A stretch of DNA of 64,000 nt from Streptomyces spinoverrucosus (GCF_006539505.1 NZ_BJND01000023.1:1-64000), one strand, 5' to 3'; shown: positions 8,936 to 16,690, numbered from the stretch's first letter. Numbers and translations: made by a program. Notes: generated by a model from the letters alone, not told the origin.

Positions 8936-9790
8936 GCGGGGGTGCGCGGCTTTCCAGGCGCCGCCCGGTGTTGCGGTCGGTCGGGGGTTGGGCGCGTGAT
9001 CCGGCGTTGACGGGGCGCGGTTTGCGCCCGCGCGTGGCGCCGGGGGCCGTGGACCGGCGTGCGTTTTCGGGCAGCCGGTGTTGCGGTCGGTCGGGCGTTG
9101 GGTGCGTGGCGCGGCGTTGACGGGCCCGGTCCGCGGCCGCCCGTGCCGCCCCAGCGGCATGACTGCCAGCGGCTTGACGAGGAGGCTGGGGTGCGCCCCT
9201 GCGCGCGGCTTTCCAGGTATCCGGCGTCGCGGTCGGCCCGGCGTTGGCGCGTGACCCGGCGCCGAGAGGCACCGTCCGCGGCCGCCCGTGCCGCCTCAGC
9301 GGCATCCGGCGTCGCGCTGACCGAGGCTTGGTCGCGCAACCTGGCGTTGACAGGGCGCGGTCCGCGCCTGCGGGTGCCGCCGGGGGCCGTGCACCGGCGG
9401 GCGTTTTTTCAGGCGCCCGGTGTTGCGGTCGGCCGGGGCGGGGCAGGACGTCGTACCGCCGCCGGAGGCCGGGCCGCACCGGCGGGACGGCGTTCGGGCC
9501 GCGCCGCGGCGGTCGGGTGATCCGGCGTCGAGAGGCACCGTCCGCGTCCGACCATGCCGCCTCAGCGGCATCCGGCGTCGTGCTGACCGAGGCTTGGCTG
9601 CGCAACCTGGCGTTGACGGGGGGCGGTCCGCGCCTGCGCGTGCCGCCGGGGGCCGTCCACCGGCGTGCGTTTTCAGGCGCCCGGTGTCGCGGTTGGCCAG
9701 GCGTTGGTCGCGTGACGCGGCGTCGAGAGGCACCGCCCGCGGCCGCCCGTGCTGCCCCAGTGGCACGGCGGACCGCGGCTTGACGGACTT
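8936..9790. repeat. Non-coding region built of degenerate dispersed repeats
   Basis: About 855 bp with no credible gene. Three short modules recur in shuffled order. One is like GGTGTTGCGGTCGGTCGGG (8968, 9081, 9420 and variants). One begins GAGAGGCACCGTCCGCG (9264-9280, 9530-9546, and with one change at 9725-9741). One runs TTGACGGGGCGCGGTCCGCG... to ...CCGGCGTGCGTTTTCAGGCG (about 9007-9070, 9347-9418, 9613-9677). The 9264 and 9530 copies are parts of a longer unit of about 250-270 bp that also shares GCTGACCGAGGCTTGG. All six frames are mostly open only because the GC content is extreme. The rest, to 9928, is a C-rich leader before the GGDEF gene. Confidence 0.75.
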
Positions 9791-9928
9791 CACCCCGTCG
9801 CCCGCCACGGCAGACGCCGCCCACGGCCCGCGTTGCAGTGGCTCGCCCGGGTGTCGATGGTGTACGTCGTCTCACCCCACCGCCCCCGAAACATCCCCAT
9901 TCCCCCCAAACGTCCCTAGCCTGGAGTG

Positions 9929-11071
9929 ATGGGTGAGGAGAGCCGGCTTGCGGCTGTGGTGGCGTTGGCGCAGGGGATGGCTGCGGCGCAGTCGGTGCGT
10001 GAGGCGTGGCGGGCCGCCGCGCTCGGGGCGTGTCGGGCGTTGGACGGGAGTTTTGCCGCGCTGTCGGTCTGGGAGCGGGACCTCGGGCGGTTGCGGGTGC
10101 TCGTCAACGTGGGTGAGCGGGCGGACGACGAGGAGGAGTTCCCGCAGGACGAGGCCTATCCGGTGCACCAGTTCGCCGAGATCACCGAGTTCCTGCACGA
10201 GCAGTGGGCCGGCGGCGGCGAGCCCGACGCCTGGGTGGAGACCGCCGACGGGCCCACCGCCGGGCGCGCCGGTTTCTGTCATCAGCGGGTCGCCGCCCTG
10301 CGGCGCCGGGGACGCGGTTGCTGCGTCGTCGCCCCCGTCGTCCTGCACGGCCGCGCCTGGGGCGAGCTGTACGTCGCCCGCCCGCTCGGCGTCCCCGTCT
10401 TCGACCGCGCCGACGCCGACTTCGCCACCGTCCTGGCCGCCGTCGTCGCCGCCGGGATCGCGCAGACCGAGCGGCTGGAGGAGGCCCGTCGGCTCGCCTT
10501 CACCGACTCCCTCACCGGCCTCGCCAACCGCCGCGCCGTGGACATGCGTCTGGACGAGGCCATCGAGCGGCATCGCAGGGACGGCGTGGTGGTCAGCCTG
10601 GTCGTCTGCGACGTCAACGGGCTCAAGCGCGTCAACGACACCCGCGGGCACGCCTTCGGCGACCGGCTGCTCGAACGGTTCGGCTCCGTGCTCTCCCTGT
10701 GCGGCGCCATGCTGCCCGGCGCCCTCGCCGCCCGCCTCGGCGGCGACGAGTTCTGCCTGCTCGCCGTCGGTCCGCCCGCCGACGACGTCGTCAAAGTCGC
10801 CGACGAACTGTGCCGCCGCGCCGCCGAGCTGGAACTCGGCGACGGTGTCGCCTGCGGCGTCGCGTCCACCGAGCACCCGATCGGGCCGGTCCGCTCCGCC
10901 CGCCGCCTCTTCCGGCTCGCGGACGCCGCCCAATACCAGGCCAAGGGCGTCCGCGCCGCCAAGGCGGTCGTGGCCGGCCGCGAGGGCCCCGACGACCCCG
11001 TCGTACGCCTCGCCGACGCACCCCCGGAGGGCCCCACCCCCGAACGCCGCCGCTTCCGCGGCCGCCGCTGA
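9929..11071 (+). CDS. cdgE: GAF-like/GGDEF diguanylate cyclase
   Basis: A 380-aa soluble protein. Residues about 10-180 form a GAF-like sensor region (ACRALDGSFAALSVWERDLGRLRVLVNVGE... to ...GRAWGELYVARPLG). The GGDEF domain follows (DSLTGLANRRAVDMRLDEAI, CDVNGLKRVNDTRGHAFGD) with an intact signature LGGDEFCLLA at about residues 271-275. Intact GGDEF proteins make cyclic di-GMP from GTP, which represses Streptomyces development through BldD. The usual RxxD inhibitory site upstream of GGDEF is absent here (PGALAARLGGDEF). A TAGCCT at 9916-9921 ends 7 nt before the ATG, suggesting leaderless transcription. The symbol is by synteny with S. coelicolor (from memory). Confidence 0.88.
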   Translation: MGEESRLAAVVALAQGMAAAQSVREAWRAAALGACRALDGSFAALSVWERDLGRLRVLVNVGERADDEEEFPQDEAYPVHQFAEITEFLHEQWAGGGEPDAWVETADGPTAGRAGFCHQRVAALRRRGRGCCVVAPVVLHGRAWGELYVARPLGVPVFDRADADFATVLAAVVAAGIAQTERLEEARRLAFTDSLTGLANRRAVDMRLDEAIERHRRDGVVVSLVVCDVNGLKRVNDTRGHAFGDRLLERFGSVLSLCGAMLPGALAARLGGDEFCLLAVGPPADDVVKVADELCRRAAELELGDGVACGVASTEHPIGPVRSARRLFRLADAAQYQAKGVRAAKAVVAGREGPDDPVVRLADAPPEGPTPERRRFRGRR

Positions 11072-11640
11072 CCGAAGAGCACGCGTGCCGCGCCCGGTGC
11101 CGAGCGAAGTGCCCGCGTGCCGCGCCTGACGCCGAGCAAAGAGGACGCGAGTGGCACTCGACGCCGAGCGAAGGGCACGCGGGCGGGGCCCGACGCCGAG
11201 CGAAGTGCCCGCGTGCCGCGCCCGACGTCGAGCAAAGTGCACGTGAGCGGCATTCGACGCCGAGCGAAGTGCACGCGAGCGGCACTGGACGCCGAGCGAA
11301 GAGCAGGCGAGCCGCGCCCGACGCCGAGCGAAGTGGACGCGAGCGGCATTCGACGCCGAGCGAAGTGCACGCGAGCGGCACTGGACGCCGAGCGAAGAGC
11401 AGGCGAGCCGCGCCCGACGCCGAGCAAAGAGCACACGTGCGCCCGACGCTGAGCGAAGTGGACGCGAGCAGCACTCGACGCCGAGTACAGAGGACGCGAG
11501 CGGCACTCGACGCCGAGCGGAGAGCAGGCGAGCCGCGCCCGACGCCGAGCGAAGAGCACGCGTGCCGCCCCCGACGCCCAGCGAAGAGCACGCGTGCCGC
11601 CCCCGACGCCGAGCGAAGAGCACCGTGCCCGCCCCGACGC
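11072..11640. repeat. 32-bp tandem repeat array (about 17 units)
   Basis: The array begins at the stop codon of the GGDEF gene and runs without spacers. The unit begins GACGCCGAGCGAAG and continues with a more variable half such as TGCACGCGAGCGGCACTG or AGCAGGCGAGCCGCGCCC. I count 17 consecutive units from about 11098; 15 are exactly 32 bp, one is 29 bp and one is 31 bp. Units 6-7 and 9-10 are identical pairs and unit 8 resembles unit 5, giving a 96-bp higher-order repeat. Because 32 is not a multiple of 3, the array cannot encode a repeated peptide in one frame. Some units can fold (AGTGC...GCACT) or contain the palindrome GCACGCGTGC. Confidence 0.9.
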
Positions 11641-11936
11641 CAAGCTTCCTCCGCGCCGCCCAGTCCCTTCGCGCCGTCGCGCCTCCCCGAGCCGCCGAGC
11701 ATCCCCCCTCGGCCCAGTCCCTTCGCGCCGTCGCGCCTTCCCCGCGCGCCGCCGAGCCCCCACGCCGCCCAGTCTCCTCCGCCCCGCCGAGCCCTCCGCG
11801 CCGCCCAGTCCTCCGCCCCGCCGAGCCCCCCGCGCCGCCCAGCCCCCTCCGCCCCGCCCAGCCCCACGCAACCCCCCCGAAGACCCGCGACACCAGCCCC
11901 ACCCCACCCGGTAAGGCCCACATCCCACCCCCACCC
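11641..11936. other. C-rich, strand-asymmetric non-coding stretch
   Basis: About 300 bp in which the plus strand is dominated by C, with very few G/A runs (CCGCCCAGTC, CCCCGCCGAGCC and similar, several times). A 24-bp segment starting CAGTCCCTTCGCGCCGTCGC occurs twice, near 11660 and 11714. No ribosome-binding site or protein-like ORF is visible. It separates the 32-bp array from the hutH promoter. Confidence 0.6.
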
Positions 11937-11965
11937 GTGACATCTTCGAATTCACTGCGTACGCT
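11937..11965 (+). promoter_or_regulatory. hutH promoter (leaderless)
   Basis: GTGACA (11937-11942), a 17-bp spacer and TACGCT (11960-11965) match the vegetative Streptomyces promoter pattern. The -10 ends 7 nt before the hutH ATG, so the mRNA probably starts at or next to the start codon. Confidence 0.65.
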
Positions 11966-11972
11966 CCTGAAT

Positions 11973-13517
11973 ATGGATATGCACACTGTGGTGGTAGGGA
12001 CGTCCGGTGTCACCGCGTCCGACGTCCTCGCCGTGGCGCGCGCCGGCGCCCGGGTCGAGCTCTCCGGTGAGGCGGTGGCCGCCCTCACTGCGGCCCGCGG
12101 GATCGTGGACGCCCTGGCGGCCAAGCCCGACCCGGTCTACGGCGTCTCCACCGGCTTCGGCGCCCTCGCGACCCGGCACATCGGCCAGGAACTGCGCACC
12201 CAGCTCCAGCGCAACATCGTCCGCTCGCACGCCGCCGGCATGGGGCCCAAGGTCGAGCGGGAGGTCGTACGGGCGCTGATGTTCCTGCGGCTGAAAACCG
12301 TCTGCTCCGGGCACACCGGCGTCCGCCCCGAAGTCGCGCAGACCATGGCCGACGTACTCAACGCCGGTATCACCCCCGTCGTGCACGAGTACGGCTCCCT
12401 CGGCTGCTCCGGCGACCTCGCGCCGCTGTCCCACTGCGCCCTCACCCTGATGGGCGAAGGGGACGCCGAGGGCCCCGACGGGGCAGTGCGCCCCGTCGCC
12501 GAGTTGCTCGCCGCGCACGGCATCCAGCCCGTCGAGCTGCGCGAGAAGGAGGGCCTCGCCCTGCTCAACGGCACCGACGGCATGCTCGGCATGCTGCTCA
12601 TGGCCCTCGCCGACCTCGACACCCTCTACAAGTCCGCCGACGTCACCGCGGCCCTGTCCCTGGAAGCCCTCCTCGGTACCGACAAGGTCCTCGCCCCCGA
12701 GCTGCACGCCATCCGCCCGCACCCCGGCCAGGCCGCCAGCGCCGCCAACATGCTGGCCGTACTGAAGGGGTCGGGTCTGACGGGGCATCACCAGGACGAC
12801 GCGCCCCGCGTCCAGGACGCCTACTCCGTGCGCTGCGCCCCGCAGGTCGCCGGCGCCGGACGGGACACCCTCGCCCACGCCCGCCTGGTCGCCGATCGTG
12901 AACTCGCCTCCGCCGTCGACAACCCGGTCGTCCTGCCCGACGGCCGCGTCGAGTCCAACGGCAACTTCCACGGCGCCCCGGTCGCCTATGTGCTCGACTT
13001 CCTCGCCATCGCCGCCGCCGACCTCGCGTCCATCGCCGAGCGGCGCACCGACCGGCTGCTGGACAAGAACCGCAGCCACGGGCTGCCGCCGTTCCTCGCC
13101 GACGACGCCGGGGTGGACAGCGGCCTGATGATCGCCCAGTACACGCAGGCCGCGCTGGTGAGCGAGATGAAGCGGCTCGCCGTACCGGCGTCCGCGGACT
13201 CGATTCCGTCCTCCGCGATGCAGGAGGACCACGTCTCCATGGGCTGGTCGGCGGCGCGCAAGCTGCGCACGGCCGTGGACAACCTCACGCGGGTCGTCGC
13301 CATCGAGATGTACGCCGCCACGCGCGCCGTCGAGCTGCGCGAGGGGCTGACCCCGGCCCCTGCCACGCAGGCCGTCATCGACGCCGCACGGGCCGCCGGG
13401 GTGGCCGGTCCCGGGCCGGATCGTTTCCTCGCCCCGGACCTGGAAGCCGCCGACGCGTTCGTGCGGGACGGGCGGCTGCTGGCGGCGGTGGAGACGGTCA
13501 CCGGACCGCTCCAGTAG
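11973..13517 (+). CDS. hutH: Histidine ammonia-lyase
   Basis: This 514-aa protein has the normal length for histidase. It converts L-histidine to urocanate and ammonia, the first step of histidine use. The self-cyclising MIO cofactor site is GSLGCSGDLAPLSH, with the tripeptide Cys145-Ser146-Gly147 where most bacteria have Ala-Ser-Gly. Other family signatures are YGVSTGFGALATRHI (active-site Tyr), GLALLNGTDGMLG, QDAYSVRCAPQV, SNGNFHGAPV and AMQEDHVSMGW. ATG 11973 is chosen because it lies 7 nt after the -10; ATG 11979 is the alternative. A strong hairpin terminator follows. The C-rich sequence upstream is open in the same frame but is not part of the protein. Confidence 0.95.
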   Translation: MDMHTVVVGTSGVTASDVLAVARAGARVELSGEAVAALTAARGIVDALAAKPDPVYGVSTGFGALATRHIGQELRTQLQRNIVRSHAAGMGPKVEREVVRALMFLRLKTVCSGHTGVRPEVAQTMADVLNAGITPVVHEYGSLGCSGDLAPLSHCALTLMGEGDAEGPDGAVRPVAELLAAHGIQPVELREKEGLALLNGTDGMLGMLLMALADLDTLYKSADVTAALSLEALLGTDKVLAPELHAIRPHPGQAASAANMLAVLKGSGLTGHHQDDAPRVQDAYSVRCAPQVAGAGRDTLAHARLVADRELASAVDNPVVLPDGRVESNGNFHGAPVAYVLDFLAIAAADLASIAERRTDRLLDKNRSHGLPPFLADDAGVDSGLMIAQYTQAALVSEMKRLAVPASADSIPSSAMQEDHVSMGWSAARKLRTAVDNLTRVVAIEMYAATRAVELREGLTPAPATQAVIDAARAAGVAGPGPDRFLAPDLEAADAFVRDGRLLAAVETVTGPLQ

Positions 13518-13526
13518 GACGGTTGA

Positions 13527-13556
13527 GGGGCCCTGCCGTACGACCGGCAGGGCCCC
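13527..13556. terminator. Hairpin between convergent hutH and lipoprotein genes
   Basis: GGGGCCCTGCCG - TACGAC - CGGCAGGGCCCC forms a perfect 12-bp stem with a 6-nt loop. It lies 9 bp after the hutH stop and 5 bp from the lipoprotein stop, so it can serve both directions. Confidence 0.85.
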
Positions 13557-13561
13557 GGAGA

Positions 13562-14335
13562 TTACTTGAGCTTGGCGACCTGCGCCTCGACCACGGCCGC
13601 CGGGATCTCGGCCACCTCGCCGGTACCGAGCGCGGCGAAGTTCACGGTGTAGAACGTGGCGATGGTGTTGCCCTTGCGCACCACCTCGGTGTGGAAGGTG
13701 GCCGTGCCCTCGCCGTCCATGTCGACGTCCTCGGCGAACGCCACCGACTCGTCACCCAGCCCGGAGCCCTTCACCGAGGCGACCTTGGTGACCTTCGAGT
13801 TCTCGCCGCCGGTGGCGAGTCCGTACCCGCCGGAGCAGGCCGAGACGCCGTCGGACACGGCCTTCATGGCCTTCTCGGCGCCGTCACCCTCGTACGAGGA
13901 GAGGCCGACGAACGTCATGTTGATGTTGAAGGCGTCCGCGATGTCCTCGGGCTGCGCGGTGGCGGTCGACGCCTTGTCCTCCGCGACGTTGTTGCTGGCG
14001 TTCGCGTCCGTGTCACCCGGGGCGAGAGCGGCGGTGGCCCAGGCGAGCGGGTCGCACTCCGCCTTGTCGGTCTTCACCTCGGTCTTGGACTTCGGGAGGG
14101 TGTCGTCCCCCGAGGTGACCTTGTAACCCTTGACCTCGCCCTGCGCGAGGAGCAGCTTTTCCAACTCGGCCGCGCTGAGCGCCTTGGCGGCGGCCTGAGT
14201 GGGCGAGGAGGAGGACTCCGTGTCCTTGGAGTCGTTGGAAGTGTCCGACTCCCCGCCACAACCGGTGATGAGGGCGAGCGACAGCGCGCTCACGGCGACC
14301 GTGGCGCCCATGCGCACCCTCGATGATCTCTTCAT
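13562..14335 (-). CDS. Secreted lipoprotein of unknown function
   Basis: A 257-aa protein. The N-terminus MKRSSRVRMGATVAVSALSL followed by LITGCGGES is a lipoprotein signal peptide with the acylated Cys in a TGC lipobox. A Ser/Asp/Thr-rich tether (about residues 27-50) leads to a globular domain with LEKLLLAQGEVKGYKV near its start, two cysteines (ECDPLAWA, SACSGGYG) and the repeated theme of sensor-like Streptomyces lipoproteins. No enzyme motif is visible. The start is supported by a leaderless-type promoter (14371-14342). It is convergent with hutH. Confidence 0.78.
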   Translation of the reverse strand: MKRSSRVRMGATVAVSALSLALITGCGGESDTSNDSKDTESSSSPTQAAAKALSAAELEKLLLAQGEVKGYKVTSGDDTLPKSKTEVKTDKAECDPLAWATAALAPGDTDANASNNVAEDKASTATAQPEDIADAFNINMTFVGLSSYEGDGAEKAMKAVSDGVSACSGGYGLATGGENSKVTKVASVKGSGLGDESVAFAEDVDMDGEGTATFHTEVVRKGNTIATFYTVNFAALGTGEVAEIPAAVVEAQVAKLK

Positions 14336-14341
14336 GAGCGG

Positions 14342-14371
14342 ACTATGAGGCTCAGGTCAAGGACACGTCAA
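14342..14371 (-). promoter_or_regulatory. Lipoprotein gene promoter (leaderless)
   Basis: On the minus strand TTGACG (14371-14366), an 18-bp spacer and CATAGT (14347-14342) form a good promoter. The -10 ends 6 nt before the ATG at 14335. Confidence 0.6.
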
Positions 14372-14391
14372 GCCAGGTTTTCCGAACCTTT

Positions 14392-14697
14392 TCAGAACCC
14401 AAGACGCTCTCGGCGCACCGAATACACCACAAAACCGGCGCCGAGGGTCAGGAAGAGCGTGCCGCCGACGACGTAGGGCGTGCTGTTGAAGCTGCCGGTG
14501 TCGGCGAGCCGGGGCCCGTCGGTCGTCGAGTCGGCCGTGTCCGTGGTCATGACCCTGGCCTGTGTCGTCGGCGTCACCGTGGAGTGCTCTCTCGCCGGGC
14601 CGTCGCCCGTCGCGTTGGCGGAGGGGACGAACCACAGGGCCCCCAGCAGGGTGCCCGCGGCGGTGGCGGTCAGCAACGGACGGCGAGCGGATGACAC
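14392..14697 (-). CDS. Small LAXTG sortase substrate (surface protein)
   Basis: A 101-aa protein starting with GTG 14697, with AAGGGGA about 10 nt upstream. A signal peptide (SARRPLLTATAAGTLLGALW, ending near PSANA) is followed by about 40 polar Thr/Asp residues. The C-terminus is a cell-wall sorting signal: LADTG, then a hydrophobic segment (YVVGGTLFLTLGAGFVVYSV), then the basic tail RRERLGF. LAXTG is the motif used by class E sortases of Streptomyces, which anchor chaplins and other surface proteins to peptidoglycan. The exported part is only about 40 residues, so it is a decoration or spacer rather than an enzyme. The product is unnamed in my knowledge. Confidence 0.78.
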   Translation of the reverse strand: MSSARRPLLTATAAGTLLGALWFVPSANATGDGPAREHSTVTPTTQARVMTTDTADSTTDGPRLADTGSFNSTPYVVGGTLFLTLGAGFVVYSVRRERLGF

Positions 14698-14806
14698 GGA
14701 ATATCGATCCCCTTGTGACGCTGGCGAATTGGCCGTGTGGGGCGATGCTAGTGAAAGCCGCGGGTCGCGGGAAAGTCGCGGGGGCCCCTGGCCGTACCCT
14801 CCGATC

Positions 14807-15151
14807 ATGAGCACTCCAGAGACATCAGGTTTTGTACGGCTTCGGGTGGAACTCGTCCTCCAGGTCGACGACCCGGAGGCCGTGACCCGGGCGGCACAGC
14901 GGCGGATCTCCGAGGACGTCGACATGCAGGCCGAGGAACGGGCCCAGGCCGAGAGCGCTGTGACGGAAGACACCGCGGAGGCGCTGGCGTATCTCGTGGA
15001 TCCGTTCGACCTGGTCAGCGAGGTGCCCGGGGTCGAACTCCAGCAGGCCTCCTGGAGTAGCGAGCAGGTGGACTACGACCCCGACTCGCCGGACTGGGAC
15101 CTCGACGACGATGATGTGGACGGCGACGAAGAGGAAGAGCGGGTCGGCTGA
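14807..15151 (+). CDS. Acidic conserved hypothetical protein, 114 aa
   Basis: The protein starts MSTPETSGFVRLRVELVLQV, has a short alpha/beta-looking N-terminal part (VDDPEAVTRAAQRRISEDVD) and ends in a very acidic tail (DYDPDSPDWDLDDDDVDGDE). No signal peptide or membrane segment is present. TACCCT at 14795-14800 ends 6 nt before the ATG, suggesting leaderless transcription, and no ribosome-binding site is visible. It lies upstream of the L,D-transpeptidase gene but a hairpin terminator separates them. No function is recognised. Confidence 0.72.
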   Translation: MSTPETSGFVRLRVELVLQVDDPEAVTRAAQRRISEDVDMQAEERAQAESAVTEDTAEALAYLVDPFDLVSEVPGVELQQASWSSEQVDYDPDSPDWDLDDDDVDGDEEEERVG

Positions 15152-15172
15152 CGCGGCTTGGGAAAAACGTGA

Positions 15173-15203
15173 CCCCGGGCGGCAACCGCCGTCCGGGGCT
15201 TTG
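15173..15203 (+). terminator. Hairpin after the acidic hypothetical gene
   Basis: CCCCGG-GCGG-CAA-CCGC-CGT-CCGGGG folds with a small internal bulge and is followed by CTTTGTC. It lies 22 bp after the stop codon. Confidence 0.65.
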
Positions 15204-15242
15204 TCGTCTCAGGGGGCGCACGGACCGCACTCGCACCACCTG

Positions 15243-15264
15243 CCACGTCCCCGCGGGGACGTGG
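15243..15264. promoter_or_regulatory. 22-bp perfect palindrome upstream of the L,D-transpeptidase gene
   Basis: The two 11-bp arms CCACGTCCCCG and CGGGGACGTGG abut with no spacer. The site lies about 95 bp before the transpeptidase start and is too symmetrical to be chance. It could be an operator, or a cruciform/hairpin in the leader. Confidence 0.55.
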
Positions 15265-15360
15265 TGAGCCCCACACATCGCGGGAATGTGGAACGGGACG
15301 AACCGGTCGTAGCGTTGAATCTCTTGACGGGGATTCTTGGGGTTCTGGGGAACGGCAACG

Positions 15361-16626
15361 ATGGAGAAGCGTGTGATGACGAACAGTAAGCGGCGCAGGG
15401 GCCTCAGGGCCGCGTCCGTACTGCTCGGCGGCGTTCTGGTGCTCTCGGCGTGCTCCGGCGGCGAGGAGGCCTCCGGCAGCGACGGCGGCAACGACACCTC
15501 GCAGGCCAAGGTCGACGAGGCGGCGGCGCAGAAGACCTCCGAGGCCCAGATCGAGATCACCCCCAAGGACGGCTCGACCAACGCCTCCATCAACAACTCG
15601 GCGGCCGTCACCGTGAGCAAGGGCACGCTCACCGAGGTGACGATGACGACGACCGACGGCACGGCCGTCGAGGGCGAGATCTCGGCCGACAAGACCAGCT
15701 GGAAGCCCAGCGTCCAGCTGGAGCGCTCCACGCGCTACAAGGTCGCGGTGACCGCGAAGGACGCCAAGGGCCTGGAGGCCCACGAGAACGCCTCCTTCAC
15801 CACGGTCTCCCCGAACAACAGCTTCATAGGCACCTTCACGCCGGACAACGGCACCACCGTCGGCGTCGGCATGCCCGTCTCGATCAACTTCGACAAGGCG
15901 ATCACCAACAAGGTGGACGTCCAGAAGGGCATCACCGTCACCTCCAGCAGCGGCCAGGAGGTCGTCGGCCACTGGTTCAACGCCAACCGGCTCGACTTCC
16001 GGCCCGAGGACTACTGGAAGGAAGGCTCCACCGTCACGCTGAAGCTGGCGCTCGACGGCGTCGAGGGCGCCGAGGGTGTCTACGGCGTCCAGCAGAAGAC
16101 GGTCTCCTTCACCATCGGCCGCAACCAGGTCTCCTACGTCGACGCGCAGACCAAGCAGATGAAGGTCACGCAGGACGGCAAGGTCGTCAAGACCATCCCG
16201 ATCTCGGCCGGCTCGCCCGAGAACAAGACGTACGAAGGCCAGATGGTGATCTCCGAGAAGTTCAAGGAGACCCGGATGAACGGCGCGACGGTCGGCTTCA
16301 CCGACGACGACGGCAAGGGCGAGTACGACATCAAGGACGTCCCGCACGCCATGCGGCTGTCCAGCTCCGGCACGTTCATCCACGGCAACTACTGGGGCGC
16401 CGACTCCATCTTCGGCAACGTCAACACCAGCCACGGCTGCGTCGGCCTGAACGACACCAAGGGCGCCAACGACCCCAACACCGAGGGTGCTTGGTTCTAC
16501 AACAACTCGATGGTCGGTGACGTCGTGGTCGTCCAGAACACCGGCGACAAGACCATCGCGCCGGACAACGGACTCAACGGCTGGAACATGAGCTGGGAGC
16601 AGTGGAAGGCCGGTTCCGCGGTCTGA
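15361..16626 (+). CDS. L,D-transpeptidase lipoprotein (YkuD domain, Ig-like modules)
   Basis: A protein of about 421 aa. A basic N-terminus (MEKRVMTNSKRRRG), a hydrophobic segment and the lipobox VLSACSGG predict a lipoprotein. Two bacterial Ig-like modules (about residues 55-155 and 155-250) precede the YkuD catalytic domain (NQVSYVDAQTKQMKVTQDGK...). The active site is HGNYWGADSIFGNVNTSHGC, with the nucleophile Cys in the SHGCVGLND motif. Such enzymes make 3-3 cross-links in peptidoglycan outside the membrane. ATG 15361 follows GGGGAA; ATG 15376 (after GGAGAAG) is a valid alternative. A rho-independent terminator follows. Confidence 0.93.
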   Translation: MEKRVMTNSKRRRGLRAASVLLGGVLVLSACSGGEEASGSDGGNDTSQAKVDEAAAQKTSEAQIEITPKDGSTNASINNSAAVTVSKGTLTEVTMTTTDGTAVEGEISADKTSWKPSVQLERSTRYKVAVTAKDAKGLEAHENASFTTVSPNNSFIGTFTPDNGTTVGVGMPVSINFDKAITNKVDVQKGITVTSSSGQEVVGHWFNANRLDFRPEDYWKEGSTVTLKLALDGVEGAEGVYGVQQKTVSFTIGRNQVSYVDAQTKQMKVTQDGKVVKTIPISAGSPENKTYEGQMVISEKFKETRMNGATVGFTDDDGKGEYDIKDVPHAMRLSSSGTFIHGNYWGADSIFGNVNTSHGCVGLNDTKGANDPNTEGAWFYNNSMVGDVVVVQNTGDKTIAPDNGLNGWNMSWEQWKAGSAV

Positions 16627-16655
16627 CACACACCGTCTGACGCAGGCTCAATACG

Positions 16656-16690
16656 AAGGCCGCCCCACCCGGGGCGGCCTTTGTTTTTCC
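16656..16690 (+). terminator. Rho-independent terminator of the L,D-transpeptidase gene
   Basis: AAGGCCGCCCC - ACCC - GGGGCGGCCTT gives an 11-bp perfect stem and is followed directly by TGTTTTTCC, a rare T-rich tail for this genome. Confidence 0.92.

Noticed and set aside
8936..9928. Several open frames of 130-460 codons on both strands
   Set aside because: All are Arg/Pro/Ala-rich repeats of one another in shifted frames without ribosome-binding sites, and they follow from the DNA repeats.
11072..11640. CRISPR array
   Set aside because: The 32-bp repeats are contiguous with no unique spacers, and no cas gene is present.
11562..11972. In-frame extension of hutH through the C-rich region and repeats
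   Set aside because: The sequence is low-complexity with no ribosome-binding site, and a strong leaderless promoter lies just before 11973.
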